A stretch of 64,000 bases of DNA, from assembly GCF_028369135.1 (NCBI RefSeq), contig NZ_JAPWHW010000007.1:124001-188000 (forward strand). The letters run 5' to 3'. Both the position numbers and the translations under genes were made by a program. The notes below the pieces were generated by a model. The model worked only from the letters and a program-made list of their open reading frames with translations. It had not been told where the DNA came from and searched no databases. Positions 18,796-27,486 of this stretch are shown here, one piece after another; the first letter of the stretch is position 1, and the number at the start of each line of letters is the position of its first letter. Source of the stretch: Roseovarius sp. ZX-A-9. GTDB taxonomy: Bacteria; Pseudomonadota; Alphaproteobacteria; Rhodobacterales; Rhodobacteraceae.

Positions 18796-20340
18796 TCAGC
18801 GCCGGATAAACGGGTTTGGTATTTCCACGCCGGTCGAAATCCAGACGCTTTTCAGCTCCAGATACTCCATCATGCCCGCAATGCCGCCTTCGCGGCCCGT
18901 ACCGCTCATCTTGAAGCCGCCGAAGGGCGATGTGGTGCTGGTCGAGCGGTAGTTGTTCACCCAGATCGTGCCCGCGCGCACGCGCTCGGTCATTCGGATG
19001 CCAAGCGCCAGGTTCTGGGTCCAGACACCGGCGGCCAGCCCGAAATCCACGTCATTGGCGATGCGCACAGCGTCGTCCTCATCGTCAAACGGAATCACGC
19101 AGAGAACGGGGCCGAACACCTCTTCCTGCGCAATGCGCATGTCGTTGGTCACATCCGCAAAAATTGTCGGTTCGTAGAACAAGCCGTTGGGATAGCCTTC
19201 GACCTGCGCCCGTTTGCCGCCACGCACCAGCCGCGCGCCTTCGTCCAGTGCGATCTGCACGTATTCCTCGATCTTTGCCATCTGCGGCGCGGTCGAGATC
19301 GGCGCGATCTGGGTCTCGGGATCGCTAGGGTGGCCGAACTTGATATCCTTGAGGAAATCATCCAGCCGCGCCAGAAAATCGTCATGGATCGAGCGTTGCA
19401 GCAACAGACGTGATCCGGCCACGCAGGTCTGGCCCGAGGCGGCGAATATCCCCGCCACAGCCCCTTTGACCGCCTGCTCCATATCCGCGTCTTCAAAGAT
19501 GATGTTAGGCGATTTGCCGCCCAGCTCCATCGTCACCCGCTTCATCGAGCGCGCGGCCTGTTCGTTGATCATCTGCCCCGCGACGGGCCCGCCGGTAAAG
19601 GCGATGCGCTCCACCAGAGGGTGCGACACCAGCGCCTCGCCCATCTCGTTGCCAAAGCCCGTGACGACGTTGACAACGCCCTTGGGGAAGCCCGCCAGCT
19701 CGACCAGCTTCACGAATTCCAGTAGCGAAGCTGAGGTGTATTCAGACGGTTTCAGCACCACGGTGTTGCCCGCCGCCAGTGCCGGGGCCAGCTTCAGCGA
19801 CGTCAGCGGCAGCGGCGAATTCCAAGGCATGATGCAGGCCACGACGCCCAAAGGCTCGTAACGGGTGAAGTTGAACACGCCGGGCTTGTCCGAGGGGATG
19901 GTATCGCCTTGGATCTTGTCCGCGAGGCCGCCGTAATAATAGTAATAATTGGCCATGTAACGCATCTGCATACGCAGTTCCGAAATCAGCTTGCCATTAT
20001 CCTTCATCTCGATGGCAGCAAGCCAATCGGCGTTTTCGGTGATCAGATCGCCCAGCCGGCGCATCATGGCGCCGCGTGCGGAAGCAGAAATACCGCGCCA
20101 TGCGGGGTCCTTGAACGCATCGGCCGCCGCGCGGCAAGCCGTATCCACGTCCTTGTCTGTACCACGTGCGATCTCGGCCCAGACCTCGCCCGAAACCGGA
20201 TCGGAGGTGTCGAAATACACGCCAGAGGACGGTGCTGTGAACGCCCCCCCGATATAGTGATCATAGCGCGGGCGACCGCTTGCCCCGGTGGGGGTGGGCT
20301 GGATTTGCTGCGTTCCCGGCTGGGGAAAAAGCGACGTCAT
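18796..20340 (-). CDS. NAD(P)-dependent aldehyde dehydrogenase
   Basis: 514 residues, full length for the family. It has the general base Glu in MELGGKSPNI, the catalytic Cys in SGQTCVAGSRLL, the nucleotide-binding stretch MPWNSPLPLTSLKLAPALA with VLKPSEYTSAS, and the oxyanion Asn in CIMPWN. It oxidises an aldehyde to an acid. As the last gene of the monooxygenase/Pot-importer operon (6 nt after the ATPase gene) it probably handles an aldehyde from the imported compound. Substrate unknown. Confidence 0.95.
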   Translation of the reverse strand: MTSLFPQPGTQQIQPTPTGASGRPRYDHYIGGAFTAPSSGVYFDTSDPVSGEVWAEIARGTDKDVDTACRAAADAFKDPAWRGISASARGAMMRRLGDLITENADWLAAIEMKDNGKLISELRMQMRYMANYYYYYGGLADKIQGDTIPSDKPGVFNFTRYEPLGVVACIMPWNSPLPLTSLKLAPALAAGNTVVLKPSEYTSASLLEFVKLVELAGFPKGVVNVVTGFGNEMGEALVSHPLVERIAFTGGPVAGQMINEQAARSMKRVTMELGGKSPNIIFEDADMEQAVKGAVAGIFAASGQTCVAGSRLLLQRSIHDDFLARLDDFLKDIKFGHPSDPETQIAPISTAPQMAKIEEYVQIALDEGARLVRGGKRAQVEGYPNGLFYEPTIFADVTNDMRIAQEEVFGPVLCVIPFDDEDDAVRIANDVDFGLAAGVWTQNLALGIRMTERVRAGTIWVNNYRSTSTTSPFGGFKMSGTGREGGIAGMMEYLELKSVWISTGVEIPNPFIRR

Positions 20341-20345
20341 TGCTA

Positions 20346-21473
20346 TCAGTCTCCGTTTGATGTGTTGGACGGGCCCTTGCCCGCAAAGGCGCGCATCTGC
20401 TGCGCGGACCAGCTGACCGGCACGATGTCTCCGGGCGTGAATTCCGTCCCGGTTTCGCTGACCGGATGACGCGCGACGAGCGTGCCTACCCCATCAACCA
20501 CAAGGCTCAGCCGCACATGATCGCCGTGATAGACAACCTCGGCGATCCGCCCGTCAAAGCGGTTGGCCGCGCCGTCCTCATGGCTCAACCGGATGCATTC
20601 GGGCCGCACCATCAGCGTCACCGTGTCGGCAACCTGCACCGTGCCCCCAGCCAGCGCCGCACGGACCGTCGGGCCGCCGGGCGTGATCTGCACGGACACA
20701 TCATGGCCCTGTGCGGTCTGCACGGTGCCATCGAGCCGGTTGTTCTCGCCCATGAAAGAGGCAACGAAGGTGCTTTGCGGGCGTGCATAGACATCGCGGG
20801 GCGACCCGATCTGCTGGATGCGGCCCTCGTCAAAGACGGCGATCCGGTCCGACATGGTCAGCGCCTCGGACTGGTCATGCGTGACATAGAGCATCGCGAT
20901 GCCCAGTTCCTCGTGCAGGCGCTTGATCTCAAGTTGCATATGTTCGCGCAGCTGTTTGTCCAGCGCGCCAAGTGGTTCGTCCATCAGCACCATGCGCGGC
21001 TCGAAGACCAGCGCGCGTGCCAGTGCCACGCGCTGTTGCTGGCCACCCGAAAGCTGCGTGGGCATCCGATCCTTCAGCGCATCCAGCTTGACCATGCCAA
21101 GGGTGCGCTGCACGCGCGTCTCGATATCCGCAGCACTTTCGCGCCGCATCCGCAGCGGAAAGGCCAGATTCTCGGCCACCGTCATATGCGGAAAAAGCGC
21201 GTAGTTCTGGAACACGATGCCGAAATCACGCTTGTAGGTCGGCACGTTGTTGAGCGGTGCGCCATCAAACAGGATCGTGCCCCGTGTCGGCGCCTCGAAC
21301 CCTGCCAGCATCATCAGCGTCGTTGTCTTGCCCGATCCCGAGGGCCCAAGCAGCGTCAGAAACTCGCCCTGCTCGATCTGCAGATTGAGCGCGTCGACCA
21401 CCTTGGTCGATCCGTCATAAACCTTGTCCACGTTGTCGAACACGACAAGCGGCGCAGCGCCATGCTTGGTCAT
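20346..21473 (-). CDS. ABC importer ATPase, spermidine/putrescine type (Pot system 1)
   Basis: 375 residues: Walker A GPSGSGKTT, Q-loop FQNYALFPH, signature LSGGQQQR, Walker B MVLMDEPLGALD, switch His in YVTHDQSEALT, then a C-terminal TOBE domain (about residues 280-365). This is the PotA/FbpC subfamily that drives import of polyamines and similar cations. It overlaps the permease gene by 4 nt. Confidence 0.95.
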   Translation of the reverse strand: MTKHGAAPLVVFDNVDKVYDGSTKVVDALNLQIEQGEFLTLLGPSGSGKTTTLMMLAGFEAPTRGTILFDGAPLNNVPTYKRDFGIVFQNYALFPHMTVAENLAFPLRMRRESAADIETRVQRTLGMVKLDALKDRMPTQLSGGQQQRVALARALVFEPRMVLMDEPLGALDKQLREHMQLEIKRLHEELGIAMLYVTHDQSEALTMSDRIAVFDEGRIQQIGSPRDVYARPQSTFVASFMGENNRLDGTVQTAQGHDVSVQITPGGPTVRAALAGGTVQVADTVTLMVRPECIRLSHEDGAANRFDGRIAEVVYHGDHVRLSLVVDGVGTLVARHPVSETGTEFTPGDIVPVSWSAQQMRAFAGKGPSNTSNGD

Positions 21474-22267
21474 TGTTTCACCTTCCCGGCTGTCAGCCGC
21501 TCGCCTCGCCGCCGAACGGCCTCGCTGATGAATAGCAGGATGAACGACAGCAGGATCATGATCACCGCCGCCGCCGTGATGGTCGGGCTGATGAACTCAC
21601 GCAGGCCCGCGAACATCTGGCGCGGCAGTGTGAATTCACCCGGGCTGGTGATGAAGATCGCGATCACCAGCTCGTCAAAGGATGTGGCAAAGGCAAAGAT
21701 CGCCCCCGCCGCGACGCCCGGCATGATCAGCGGCAGCACCACCTCGCGAAACGCCGTCACGGGACGCGCGCCCAGCGACAGCGCGCCGCGCATCAGGTTG
21801 GGGTCGAATGTTTGAAGCGACGCCAGCACCGTGATCAGCACGTAGGGTGTCGCGATGATCGTATGCGCCACGATCAGCCCCCACAGCGAATTGGCCAGCC
21901 CTACCACCGAGAACGCCAGATACATCGACGCCGCCGTGACAATCAGCGGCACCACCATTGGCAGCGACAACAGCGCCAGCACCACAGTCTTGCCGCGGAA
22001 ATTGGTCAGGTTGATCCCGTAGGCCGCTGTAGTGCCCAGCACCGTGGCGATGATCATCGTCGCGATTCCCACGATAAAGCTGTTCTTGGTCGCATCCAGC
22101 CAGCGCTCGGTCAGAAAGAAATCCTCGTACCAACGCAGCGAATAGCCCGGCACCGGCAGTGTCAGAATCTCGCCCGACGAAAACGAAAGCGGAAAGATCA
22201 CCAATAATGGAGCCACAAGGAAGAACAGGACCGCCCAGGCGAAGACTGTAACAAAGATGCGTGTCAT
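21470..22267 (-). CDS. ABC importer permease, PotC-like (Pot system 1)
   Basis: 265 residues with six hydrophobic segments. The cytoplasmic coupling loop contains GALSLGARPVTAFREVVLPLIMPG, the EAA-type motif that contacts the ATPase. It is the second inner-membrane channel half, paired with the preceding PotB-like gene 1 nt away. Confidence 0.94.
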   Translation of the reverse strand: MTRIFVTVFAWAVLFFLVAPLLVIFPLSFSSGEILTLPVPGYSLRWYEDFFLTERWLDATKNSFIVGIATMIIATVLGTTAAYGINLTNFRGKTVVLALLSLPMVVPLIVTAASMYLAFSVVGLANSLWGLIVAHTIIATPYVLITVLASLQTFDPNLMRGALSLGARPVTAFREVVLPLIMPGVAAGAIFAFATSFDELVIAIFITSPGEFTLPRQMFAGLREFISPTITAAAVIMILLSFILLFISEAVRRRGERLTAGKVKQ

Positions 22268-22268
22268 G

Positions 22269-23447
22269 TCAGCCCGCCTTCAAAGAGCCGAGGCCGGGCA
22301 CGAAGCGCCGGGCGATCAGGATCAGCGCACCGGTAAAGACCAGCAGCAACAGCGACAGCGCCGCCACCATGCCGAAATTGATCGACTGGTTGGTGAAGAA
22401 CGCGATGTAGTAGCTGATCATCTGGTCCTGCAACCCGCCGACCAGCGCGGGCGTCACGTAGAACCCAACCGACAGCATGAAGACGATGACCGCGCCTGCC
22501 GCAACGCCGGGCATGGTGAGTGGCAGATACACCAGCAGGAACTGCCGCCATGGCGGCGCCCCCAAAGACGCGGCCGCGCGCAGCATCGACGTGCCCTGAC
22601 GTTTCATCACGCTGTAGAGCGGCAGAATCTGGAAGGGCAGCAACACATGCACCATCGCCACGTAAACGGCAAAGCGGGTGAAAATCAGTTGCAGCGGCTC
22701 GCTTGTGATCTGTGCGGCCTGAAGCCCCGCGTTGATCGGTCCCTCGCGCTGAAGCAGGATGAACCATGCCGTGGTGCGCACCAGGATCGAGGTCCAGAAC
22801 GGCACCAGCACCAGCAGCATCGCGTAGCTGGCCGCGCGATTGCTGAGCGAGGAGATGTAATAGGCCGTTGGATAAGCGAGGACCACGCAGATCACAGTGA
22901 CCCAGATGCTGATCCAGAAAGTGCGCTTGAACAGATCAAGGAAAATCGCCGTCCCGGGGGGCACCGCTTCGATGCGGCCATCGGGCGTGAATTGCAGATC
23001 GACGGCGCGCAGCAGGAAACTGGCGGTGAACGGGTTTGAATTGTTCTTGATCAATTGCCAGATTTCGGGCGTTGCCAGTTCAGGCACCGCCACCGGCAGA
23101 GATTGCGCATAGGGTGGTTCAAGACTGCCCAGCGCGCGGCGGGTCTGCATCAGGACCGAGCGGGCGCCGTTCATCTCGAAATTCAGCCGCCGCGTCATGG
23201 CGCCGAATTCGCGGCCCCGGCGGCTCTCTTCGATATCATCGGCCAGCGCATCCCAGGCGGAATCGGGCGGCATACCCTGCCCGTCCCAGGCGTCCAGCAC
23301 CATCACGGTGCGCGGCAGCGCGGCTGTCACTTCGGGGTTCTTCACCGCCTTCACCATCGTATAGCCGATGGGCAGGATGAACCCCGCCACCACAAGCGCG
23401 AGCAAGGGGGCGATCAGCAACCAGGATATGCGGCTCTTCTTGGACAT
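22269..23447 (-). CDS. ABC importer permease, PotB-like, with large periplasmic insert (Pot system 1)
   Basis: 392 residues, about 100 more than a usual PotB. The extra length lies between the first membrane segment (about residues 8-33) and the second (about 170), and contains helical, charged text such as ADDIEESRRGREFGAM and LEPPYAQSLPVAVPEL. The C-terminal part is a normal permease with the coupling motif AAASLGAPPWRQFLLVYLPL. The insert presumably faces the periplasm and may contact the binding protein; a subset of Pot-type permeases has such an insert. Confidence 0.93.
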   Translation of the reverse strand: MSKKSRISWLLIAPLLALVVAGFILPIGYTMVKAVKNPEVTAALPRTVMVLDAWDGQGMPPDSAWDALADDIEESRRGREFGAMTRRLNFEMNGARSVLMQTRRALGSLEPPYAQSLPVAVPELATPEIWQLIKNNSNPFTASFLLRAVDLQFTPDGRIEAVPPGTAIFLDLFKRTFWISIWVTVICVVLAYPTAYYISSLSNRAASYAMLLVLVPFWTSILVRTTAWFILLQREGPINAGLQAAQITSEPLQLIFTRFAVYVAMVHVLLPFQILPLYSVMKRQGTSMLRAAASLGAPPWRQFLLVYLPLTMPGVAAGAVIVFMLSVGFYVTPALVGGLQDQMISYYIAFFTNQSINFGMVAALSLLLLVFTGALILIARRFVPGLGSLKAG

Positions 23448-23475
23448 TGTTCGCTTTCGACGAAGAGGTGATCAT

Positions 23476-23511
23476 CCCTGCGCCCCGGCAGGGAGGGGTC
23501 GGGGCGCAGGG
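23476..23511 (-). terminator. GC-rich hairpin between the binding-protein and permease genes (system 1)
   Basis: Perfect 11-bp stem, CCCTGCGCCCC (23476-23486) and GGGGCGCAGGG (23501-23511), with a 14-nt loop, 13 nt past the binding-protein stop. No T-run follows, so partial termination or 3' protection of the binding-protein mRNA is likely rather than full termination. Confidence 0.65.
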
Positions 23512-23524
23512 TCAGGGGCGATGC

Positions 23525-24556
23525 TTACTGCGCCGCCCAGGAAGTGAACTTTGCCTGAAGCTCATCACCATGTGCGATCCAGAACTCGGTGCTGATGAAC
23601 AGGCCCTCGTCGGAATGGTTCAGAACCATGCCCGGATTGGCTGCCTGCAGCGCCGGATCGGCGTTGACCTCGGCATTGGCAGGCGAAATCGGCCAGACGG
23701 CAGCCTGTGCGCGCAGCGGCTCGGGGCTGGTGATCCATTCGACCATTTTCATCGCCTCATCCATCATCGGCGAACCGGACACGACCGCCCAGTAATCGAT
23801 GGAGTAAAGCAGCGTGCTCCAGTTCAGCTGATAGTCGGCGCCTTCGCCATTGGCCCGGATGATACGACCGGTATAGGCAAACGCGTAGTCAACCTCGCCA
23901 CTGCCCACCAGTTGCAGGGGCTGCGCGCCGGATTTCCACCAGACCAGATGATCCTTGATCTCGTCGAGTTTGGCAAAGGCACGTTCCACGCCCTCATCGG
24001 TTGCCAGAACGTCATAGACGTCCGCCTTGGCCACGCCGTCCGCCATCAGGGCGGCTTCCAGCGTCATCTTGGGGCCTGTGCGCAAAGCCCGCACGCCGGG
24101 GAATGCCTCTACGTCCCAGAATTCTGCATAGGTGGTCGGCCCGTTCGGATGCTTGGCCTTGTCAAAGAACATCGCAGCGCCCCAGCCGGTGCCGCCAACG
24201 CCGCATTCGTGGGTCGCGCCCTCGATGAACTTGGACCCATCGACGACTTCATAATCGATCGGCGCGAAAATGCCGTCCTCGCAGCCGCGCACCAGTTCGG
24301 GCGCTTCGACCATGATGATGTCATAGGTGACGTTGCCGGTTTCGACCATGCCGTAGAGCTTGGCCATCTCGCCGTTATAAACATCGTCGCTGACCGCGGT
24401 GCCGCTGGCGGCCTCATAGCCTTCGAACAGGTGCTCGCGGGCGCTGTCCTGATAGCCGCCGCCAAAGCCGACGATCGTCAGGTCGCGCGCGACCGATACA
24501 TTGGGCAGCGTCAGCGCCATCAGCGCGGCAGCCGCCAGGGTGAGTGTCTTTTTCAT
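23525..24556 (-). CDS. ABC importer solute-binding protein, PotD-like (Pot system 1)
   Basis: 343 residues starting at MKKTLTLAAAA; the frame is open 52 codons further but that part is not protein-like. The signal peptide is about 1-23 (ending in SVA), and the mature chain RDLTIVGFGGGYQDSAREHLF belongs to the periplasmic polyamine-binding fold (PotD/PotF/FbpA class). The classic acidic amine-binding residues cannot be assigned by eye, so the ligand may be a polyamine or another cationic or neutral compound. Confidence 0.93.
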   Translation of the reverse strand: MKKTLTLAAAALMALTLPNVSVARDLTIVGFGGGYQDSAREHLFEGYEAASGTAVSDDVYNGEMAKLYGMVETGNVTYDIIMVEAPELVRGCEDGIFAPIDYEVVDGSKFIEGATHECGVGGTGWGAAMFFDKAKHPNGPTTYAEFWDVEAFPGVRALRTGPKMTLEAALMADGVAKADVYDVLATDEGVERAFAKLDEIKDHLVWWKSGAQPLQLVGSGEVDYAFAYTGRIIRANGEGADYQLNWSTLLYSIDYWAVVSGSPMMDEAMKMVEWITSPEPLRAQAAVWPISPANAEVNADPALQAANPGMVLNHSDEGLFISTEFWIAHGDELQAKFTSWAAQ

Positions 24557-24587
24557 CGTATTCCTCCGTTGCTGGTCTGTTTGTAGT

Positions 24588-25397
24588 TTAGTCTTCTTCT
24601 CTTCTTGTCGGTTCGGACACCTGGCCGACCGCCTCGAACGTGATGCTGCGGATCCGTTCCCAGAGCGGATCGCCGCATGCCGTATGCTCAGGCAGGGCGG
24701 CGCGCAACGCATCCGGCACCGGCAACCCCGACAGCGCGGTCATCACGACAGCCGAACACAGGTTCGACGGCAAGAACGGCGCGGGCGATCCGGTGTTAAG
24801 CGCGGCCAGCGCGGCCAGCGTATTGGCACCGGTACCGCTGATAATCACCGCATCGACGGCGCGGGCATCGATATGGGCGGCGGCGGCCTGAATGTCGTCG
24901 GGGGTCAACTCGTAGGCGCGAAACTCTTTCGAGATCGAATGGATCTGCACGATCTCCAGCCCGGCATCGGCCCAATAGGCCTGTGCCTTCTCGGTCAGTT
25001 CCTTCGGATAGGGAGAAATCATCGCGATGCGTTGCGCGCCCAGCGCCTGCAGCACGATGGCGATGGCAAGGCTCGCAGTCACGACGGGCGCCCCGACCTG
25101 CGCCGAGAGGGCATGGCACATATCGCGATCACCGGCCTGCAGCAGGCTGTAGGAGGAACCGGTCATCGCAATCGTGACTGCATCGAGGCTGAGCGAGCCG
25201 AAGGCGCGCAATGTCTCGGGGTAGGCATCCAGGTAAAGCGCGTTGCGCTCATAGAGCGTCGTCCCCGGAAATACCGGCAGGCGCGCGGTATGCACCGCCG
25301 CATTCTCGGGCAGCAGCACGCGCATTTCCGGCTCTACCGCCGGGTTCGCCGGGGGCACGATCACGCCAAGGCGGCACATCGCATTGATATCACCCAT
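24588..25397 (-). CDS. Asp/Glu racemase-fold protein (maleate isomerase/arylmalonate decarboxylase superfamily), no catalytic cysteines
   Basis: 269 residues in the two-domain aspartate/glutamate racemase fold. LGVIVPPANPAVEPEM matches the N-terminal substrate loop (VP-S/P-x-N) of maleate isomerases. Members normally use a Cys in each domain. Here the first position lies in AMTGSSYSL and the second in ISGTGANTL, with Gly/Thr/Ser in place of both. So classical racemase or cis-trans isomerase chemistry is doubtful unless other residues serve. It lies 31 nt upstream of the binding-protein gene, with a GGAGG site before its ATG. Confidence 0.85.
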   Translation of the reverse strand: MGDINAMCRLGVIVPPANPAVEPEMRVLLPENAAVHTARLPVFPGTTLYERNALYLDAYPETLRAFGSLSLDAVTIAMTGSSYSLLQAGDRDMCHALSAQVGAPVVTASLAIAIVLQALGAQRIAMISPYPKELTEKAQAYWADAGLEIVQIHSISKEFRAYELTPDDIQAAAAHIDARAVDAVIISGTGANTLAALAALNTGSPAPFLPSNLCSAVVMTALSGLPVPDALRAALPEHTACGDPLWERIRSITFEAVGQVSEPTRREED

Positions 25398-25398
25398 G

Positions 25399-26583
25399 CT
25401 ACACCTCCCCCCGGATCACGGTGTCCGGGATGCCATCCAGCATATCGAACATCGCCTGTTTCACCAAAAATTCCGCCGCTTGATCAGGGTTTTGCGCCAA
25501 TGCGGCGATGCGTTTCACCCGGTCCATGCCGGTGCCGATATTCTCGTCGGTGCGCGGGATCAGCACGTCGCGCGCAACCCGCGCACGCTCCCAAGCCGCG
25601 CGCTCCACCGGCGCGGTGCTGCTGGTGCGCAACGCCGCTGCCGTCGCGTGCCCCAGCGCAAAGGCGTCATGCAACCCGGCGTTCAGATTCATCCCGCCCT
25701 TGGTATTGGTCAGGTGCAGCGCATCGCCCGCCAGGAACACCCGCGGTCCCCCGGCCGACAGCGCCCCGCGGCGGCGTGCGTAATAGACATCACGCCCAGT
25801 CACATCGGCCAGCAACTCGCCGACCGGCAGCAGGTTTTCCAGCCGCGCGGTGATCCAGGCATCGGTGATCGCCTCGGCCTCAGGCACACCCGCCGGGACG
25901 CGTACCACCACGCGCCAGCAATCGGGCATTTCCAGCAGGCTGCAAGTGTCTTCGCCGGCATGCAGATAGGCAATTCCACCAAGGTCGGGGAACTGCGCAC
26001 GCATGTCCCGATCCGCATAGAGCCGCAGCACCATGCCTGGATAGGGTTTTTCCACATAGCCGACCCGCAGCGCCTCGCGCACCGCCGACCCGGCGCCGTC
26101 GCAGCCGAACGCATAGGCCGCGTGCCGCTCGGTGCCGTCCTCGGTGGTTACGGTCACGCCGTCCGCATCCTGTTGTACGTCTCGTACGCCAGTATTGAAC
26201 AACAACAACCCGCCTTCGCTGATGAACAGATCGGCAAGCAGGAGGGTCAGATCACCCTGCTCGTAATGCAGCCGGAAAGGATTGCGGGCCCTGCCCTTCA
26301 ACAGATCGAAGGGCAGTTGCGCCAGCACCGCACCATCGGGTGCGAGGTAATCGACGTGATCCACCTGCACACCCTCACGCCGCATCGGATCGAGGACACC
26401 CAGTGTCTCCAGCAGATCAAGCGTGGCGGCGTGAAAGGTCGAGGCCTTGGATTGCAGATTTACCGAGGCGCGCTTCTCCAGAACGGTGACGGCATGCCCG
26501 GCCCGCAACAAGATGAGAGCCAGCGCCAGACCGACCGGTCCCGCCCCTACAACGATAACATCCTGCTCATCACGCCGCGTCAT
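25399..26583 (-). CDS. FAD-dependent aromatic-ring-type monooxygenase
   Basis: 394 residues from the ATG at 26583 (GGAGGGG site upstream; a TTG sits one codon earlier). PHBH-fold flavoprotein: the Rossmann motif VGAGPVGLALALILL, the DG motif FGCDGAGSAVREAL, and the flavin GD motif FLAGDALHLTNTKGGMNLN are in order. Closest in style to MhpA/PheA-class hydroxylases but shorter, without the C-terminal thioredoxin-like domain. It would hydroxylate or oxidatively open an aromatic or heteroaromatic ring using NAD(P)H and O2. First gene of the operon directly behind the GntR-type palindrome. Confidence 0.92.
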   Translation of the reverse strand: MTRRDEQDVIVVGAGPVGLALALILLRAGHAVTVLEKRASVNLQSKASTFHAATLDLLETLGVLDPMRREGVQVDHVDYLAPDGAVLAQLPFDLLKGRARNPFRLHYEQGDLTLLLADLFISEGGLLLFNTGVRDVQQDADGVTVTTEDGTERHAAYAFGCDGAGSAVREALRVGYVEKPYPGMVLRLYADRDMRAQFPDLGGIAYLHAGEDTCSLLEMPDCWRVVVRVPAGVPEAEAITDAWITARLENLLPVGELLADVTGRDVYYARRRGALSAGGPRVFLAGDALHLTNTKGGMNLNAGLHDAFALGHATAAALRTSSTAPVERAAWERARVARDVLIPRTDENIGTGMDRVKRIAALAQNPDQAAEFLVKQAMFDMLDGIPDTVIRGEV

Positions 26584-26607
26584 CAATAGCCCCTCCAGAG
26601 TTGATCA

Positions 26608-26635
26608 ACCCTAGCACTCGCCCGTAAAGTGTCAA
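26608..26635 (-). promoter_or_regulatory. Predicted promoter of the monooxygenase operon
   Basis: On the minus strand, TTGACA (26630-26635) and TAGGGT (26608-26613) are separated by 16 bp. The -35 box lies inside the palindrome at 26626-26641, so a bound repressor would block RNA polymerase. Confidence 0.55.
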
Positions 26636-26641
26636 CACTTT
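26626..26641. promoter_or_regulatory. Palindromic operator AAAGTGT-CA-ACACTTT (site 1)
   Basis: Perfect 7-bp inverted repeat about a CA centre, 43 nt before the monooxygenase ATG. The same 16-mer occurs at 31580-31595 beside the gntR gene, which makes the GntR protein the likely binder. Confidence 0.75.
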
Positions 26642-26720
26642 TGGGGGAAGTCACCCGAAACAGCCAGAAGTTCGGCGATAAAAGCTCACAACGCTTACTT
26701 TCTGGGCATTTACCTCGCCC

Positions 26721-26734
26721 AAGTGTCAACACTG
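26721..26734. promoter_or_regulatory. Palindromic operator, secondary copy (site 2)
   Basis: AAGTGTCAACACTG: the central 12 bases AGTGT-CA-ACACT are a perfect palindrome. It lies 94 bp (about nine helical turns) from site 1, centre to centre, between the amidase stop and the monooxygenase promoter. The rest of 26587-26755 shows nothing else. Confidence 0.65.
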
Positions 26735-26755
26735 AATGCGCCATACCTTACCGCC

Positions 26756-27475
26756 CTACCCTTCGGCCTGCGGCTCTGGCAGCGTTTCAAGGTAGCGCGC
26801 CACCTCATCCGTGGGGATGACATCAGCATATTTGCAGTTGAGATCGAACAGGCTCATCGCGTGGCTGGATTCGAACCGGTCAAACGCCGCTTCCTCGGGA
26901 ATCACCGTCTTGAAGTTATACGAATAGGCATCGACCGTCGTCGCCCGCAAACACCCCGAAGAGGTGCAGCCGGTCATGATCAGGGTGTCTACATCGAGGA
27001 AATTCAGATGACTCATGAACAGCGTGCCAAAGAAGGCCGATGGTTTGCGCTTGCCGATCAATATGTCCTGTGGACGCGGCGCCAGGGGCGCGACGGTCTG
27101 CGTGGCGTGGGTGCCCTCGACCGAGGTTTTCTCATGCCCCCGGTGGCTCTTGCCCGTTTGCACGCCGCTGTCGATCATGTCCGGGCGGCGCTCGGACTGG
27201 GTGTAGAAGATCGGGATGTCCTTGGCTCGCGCGATATGCATCAGCCGCTCGATATGTGGCACCGCCTCCCAGCCCACGGGACCGCAATGGGTGCGGTATT
27301 GCTTGACGCCCTCCGCATGGCTCTGCCCCGGCTCGTCACCGCAGAAATTATATTGCACGTCGATGATGAAAAGTGCCGGGCGCTTGCCAAAGCCCGCGCG
27401 CTTGCCATAACCGGCCAGTTCGTAGATTTCGCGGTCATGTTCGGTCAGGAACTTGTCCCAGATGCGTGTTGTCAT
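26756..27475 (-). CDS. Isochorismatase-fold cysteine hydrolase (N-carbamoylsarcosine/maleamate amidase-like)
   Basis: 239 residues. The catalytic triad of the cysteine hydrolases is present: Asp in FIIDVQYNF, Lys in IGKRKPSAFFGT, and Cys in TGCTSSGCLRATTVDA. The SSGCLRAT stretch and the long N terminus resemble N-carbamoylsarcosine amidase and maleamate amidohydrolase rather than true isochorismatase. Expected reaction: hydrolysis of a primary amide or carbamoyl group, releasing ammonia. It follows the dihydropyrimidinase-like gene by 11 nt, so a ring-opened amide or ureido acid is a natural substrate. Confidence 0.88.
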   Translation of the reverse strand: MTTRIWDKFLTEHDREIYELAGYGKRAGFGKRPALFIIDVQYNFCGDEPGQSHAEGVKQYRTHCGPVGWEAVPHIERLMHIARAKDIPIFYTQSERRPDMIDSGVQTGKSHRGHEKTSVEGTHATQTVAPLAPRPQDILIGKRKPSAFFGTLFMSHLNFLDVDTLIMTGCTSSGCLRATTVDAYSYNFKTVIPEEAAFDRFESSHAMSLFDLNCKYADVIPTDEVARYLETLPEPQAEG

Positions 27476-27486
27476 GTCGGCTCCTT

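Noticed and set aside
20466..21815. A 449-codon plus-strand frame
   Set aside because: Antisense to the first Pot ATPase and permease; no recognisable protein.
26601..26620. TTGATCAA-like text as an FNR-type box (also near 31594)
   Set aside because: It lacks the second half-site at the required TTGAT-N4-ATCAA spacing.
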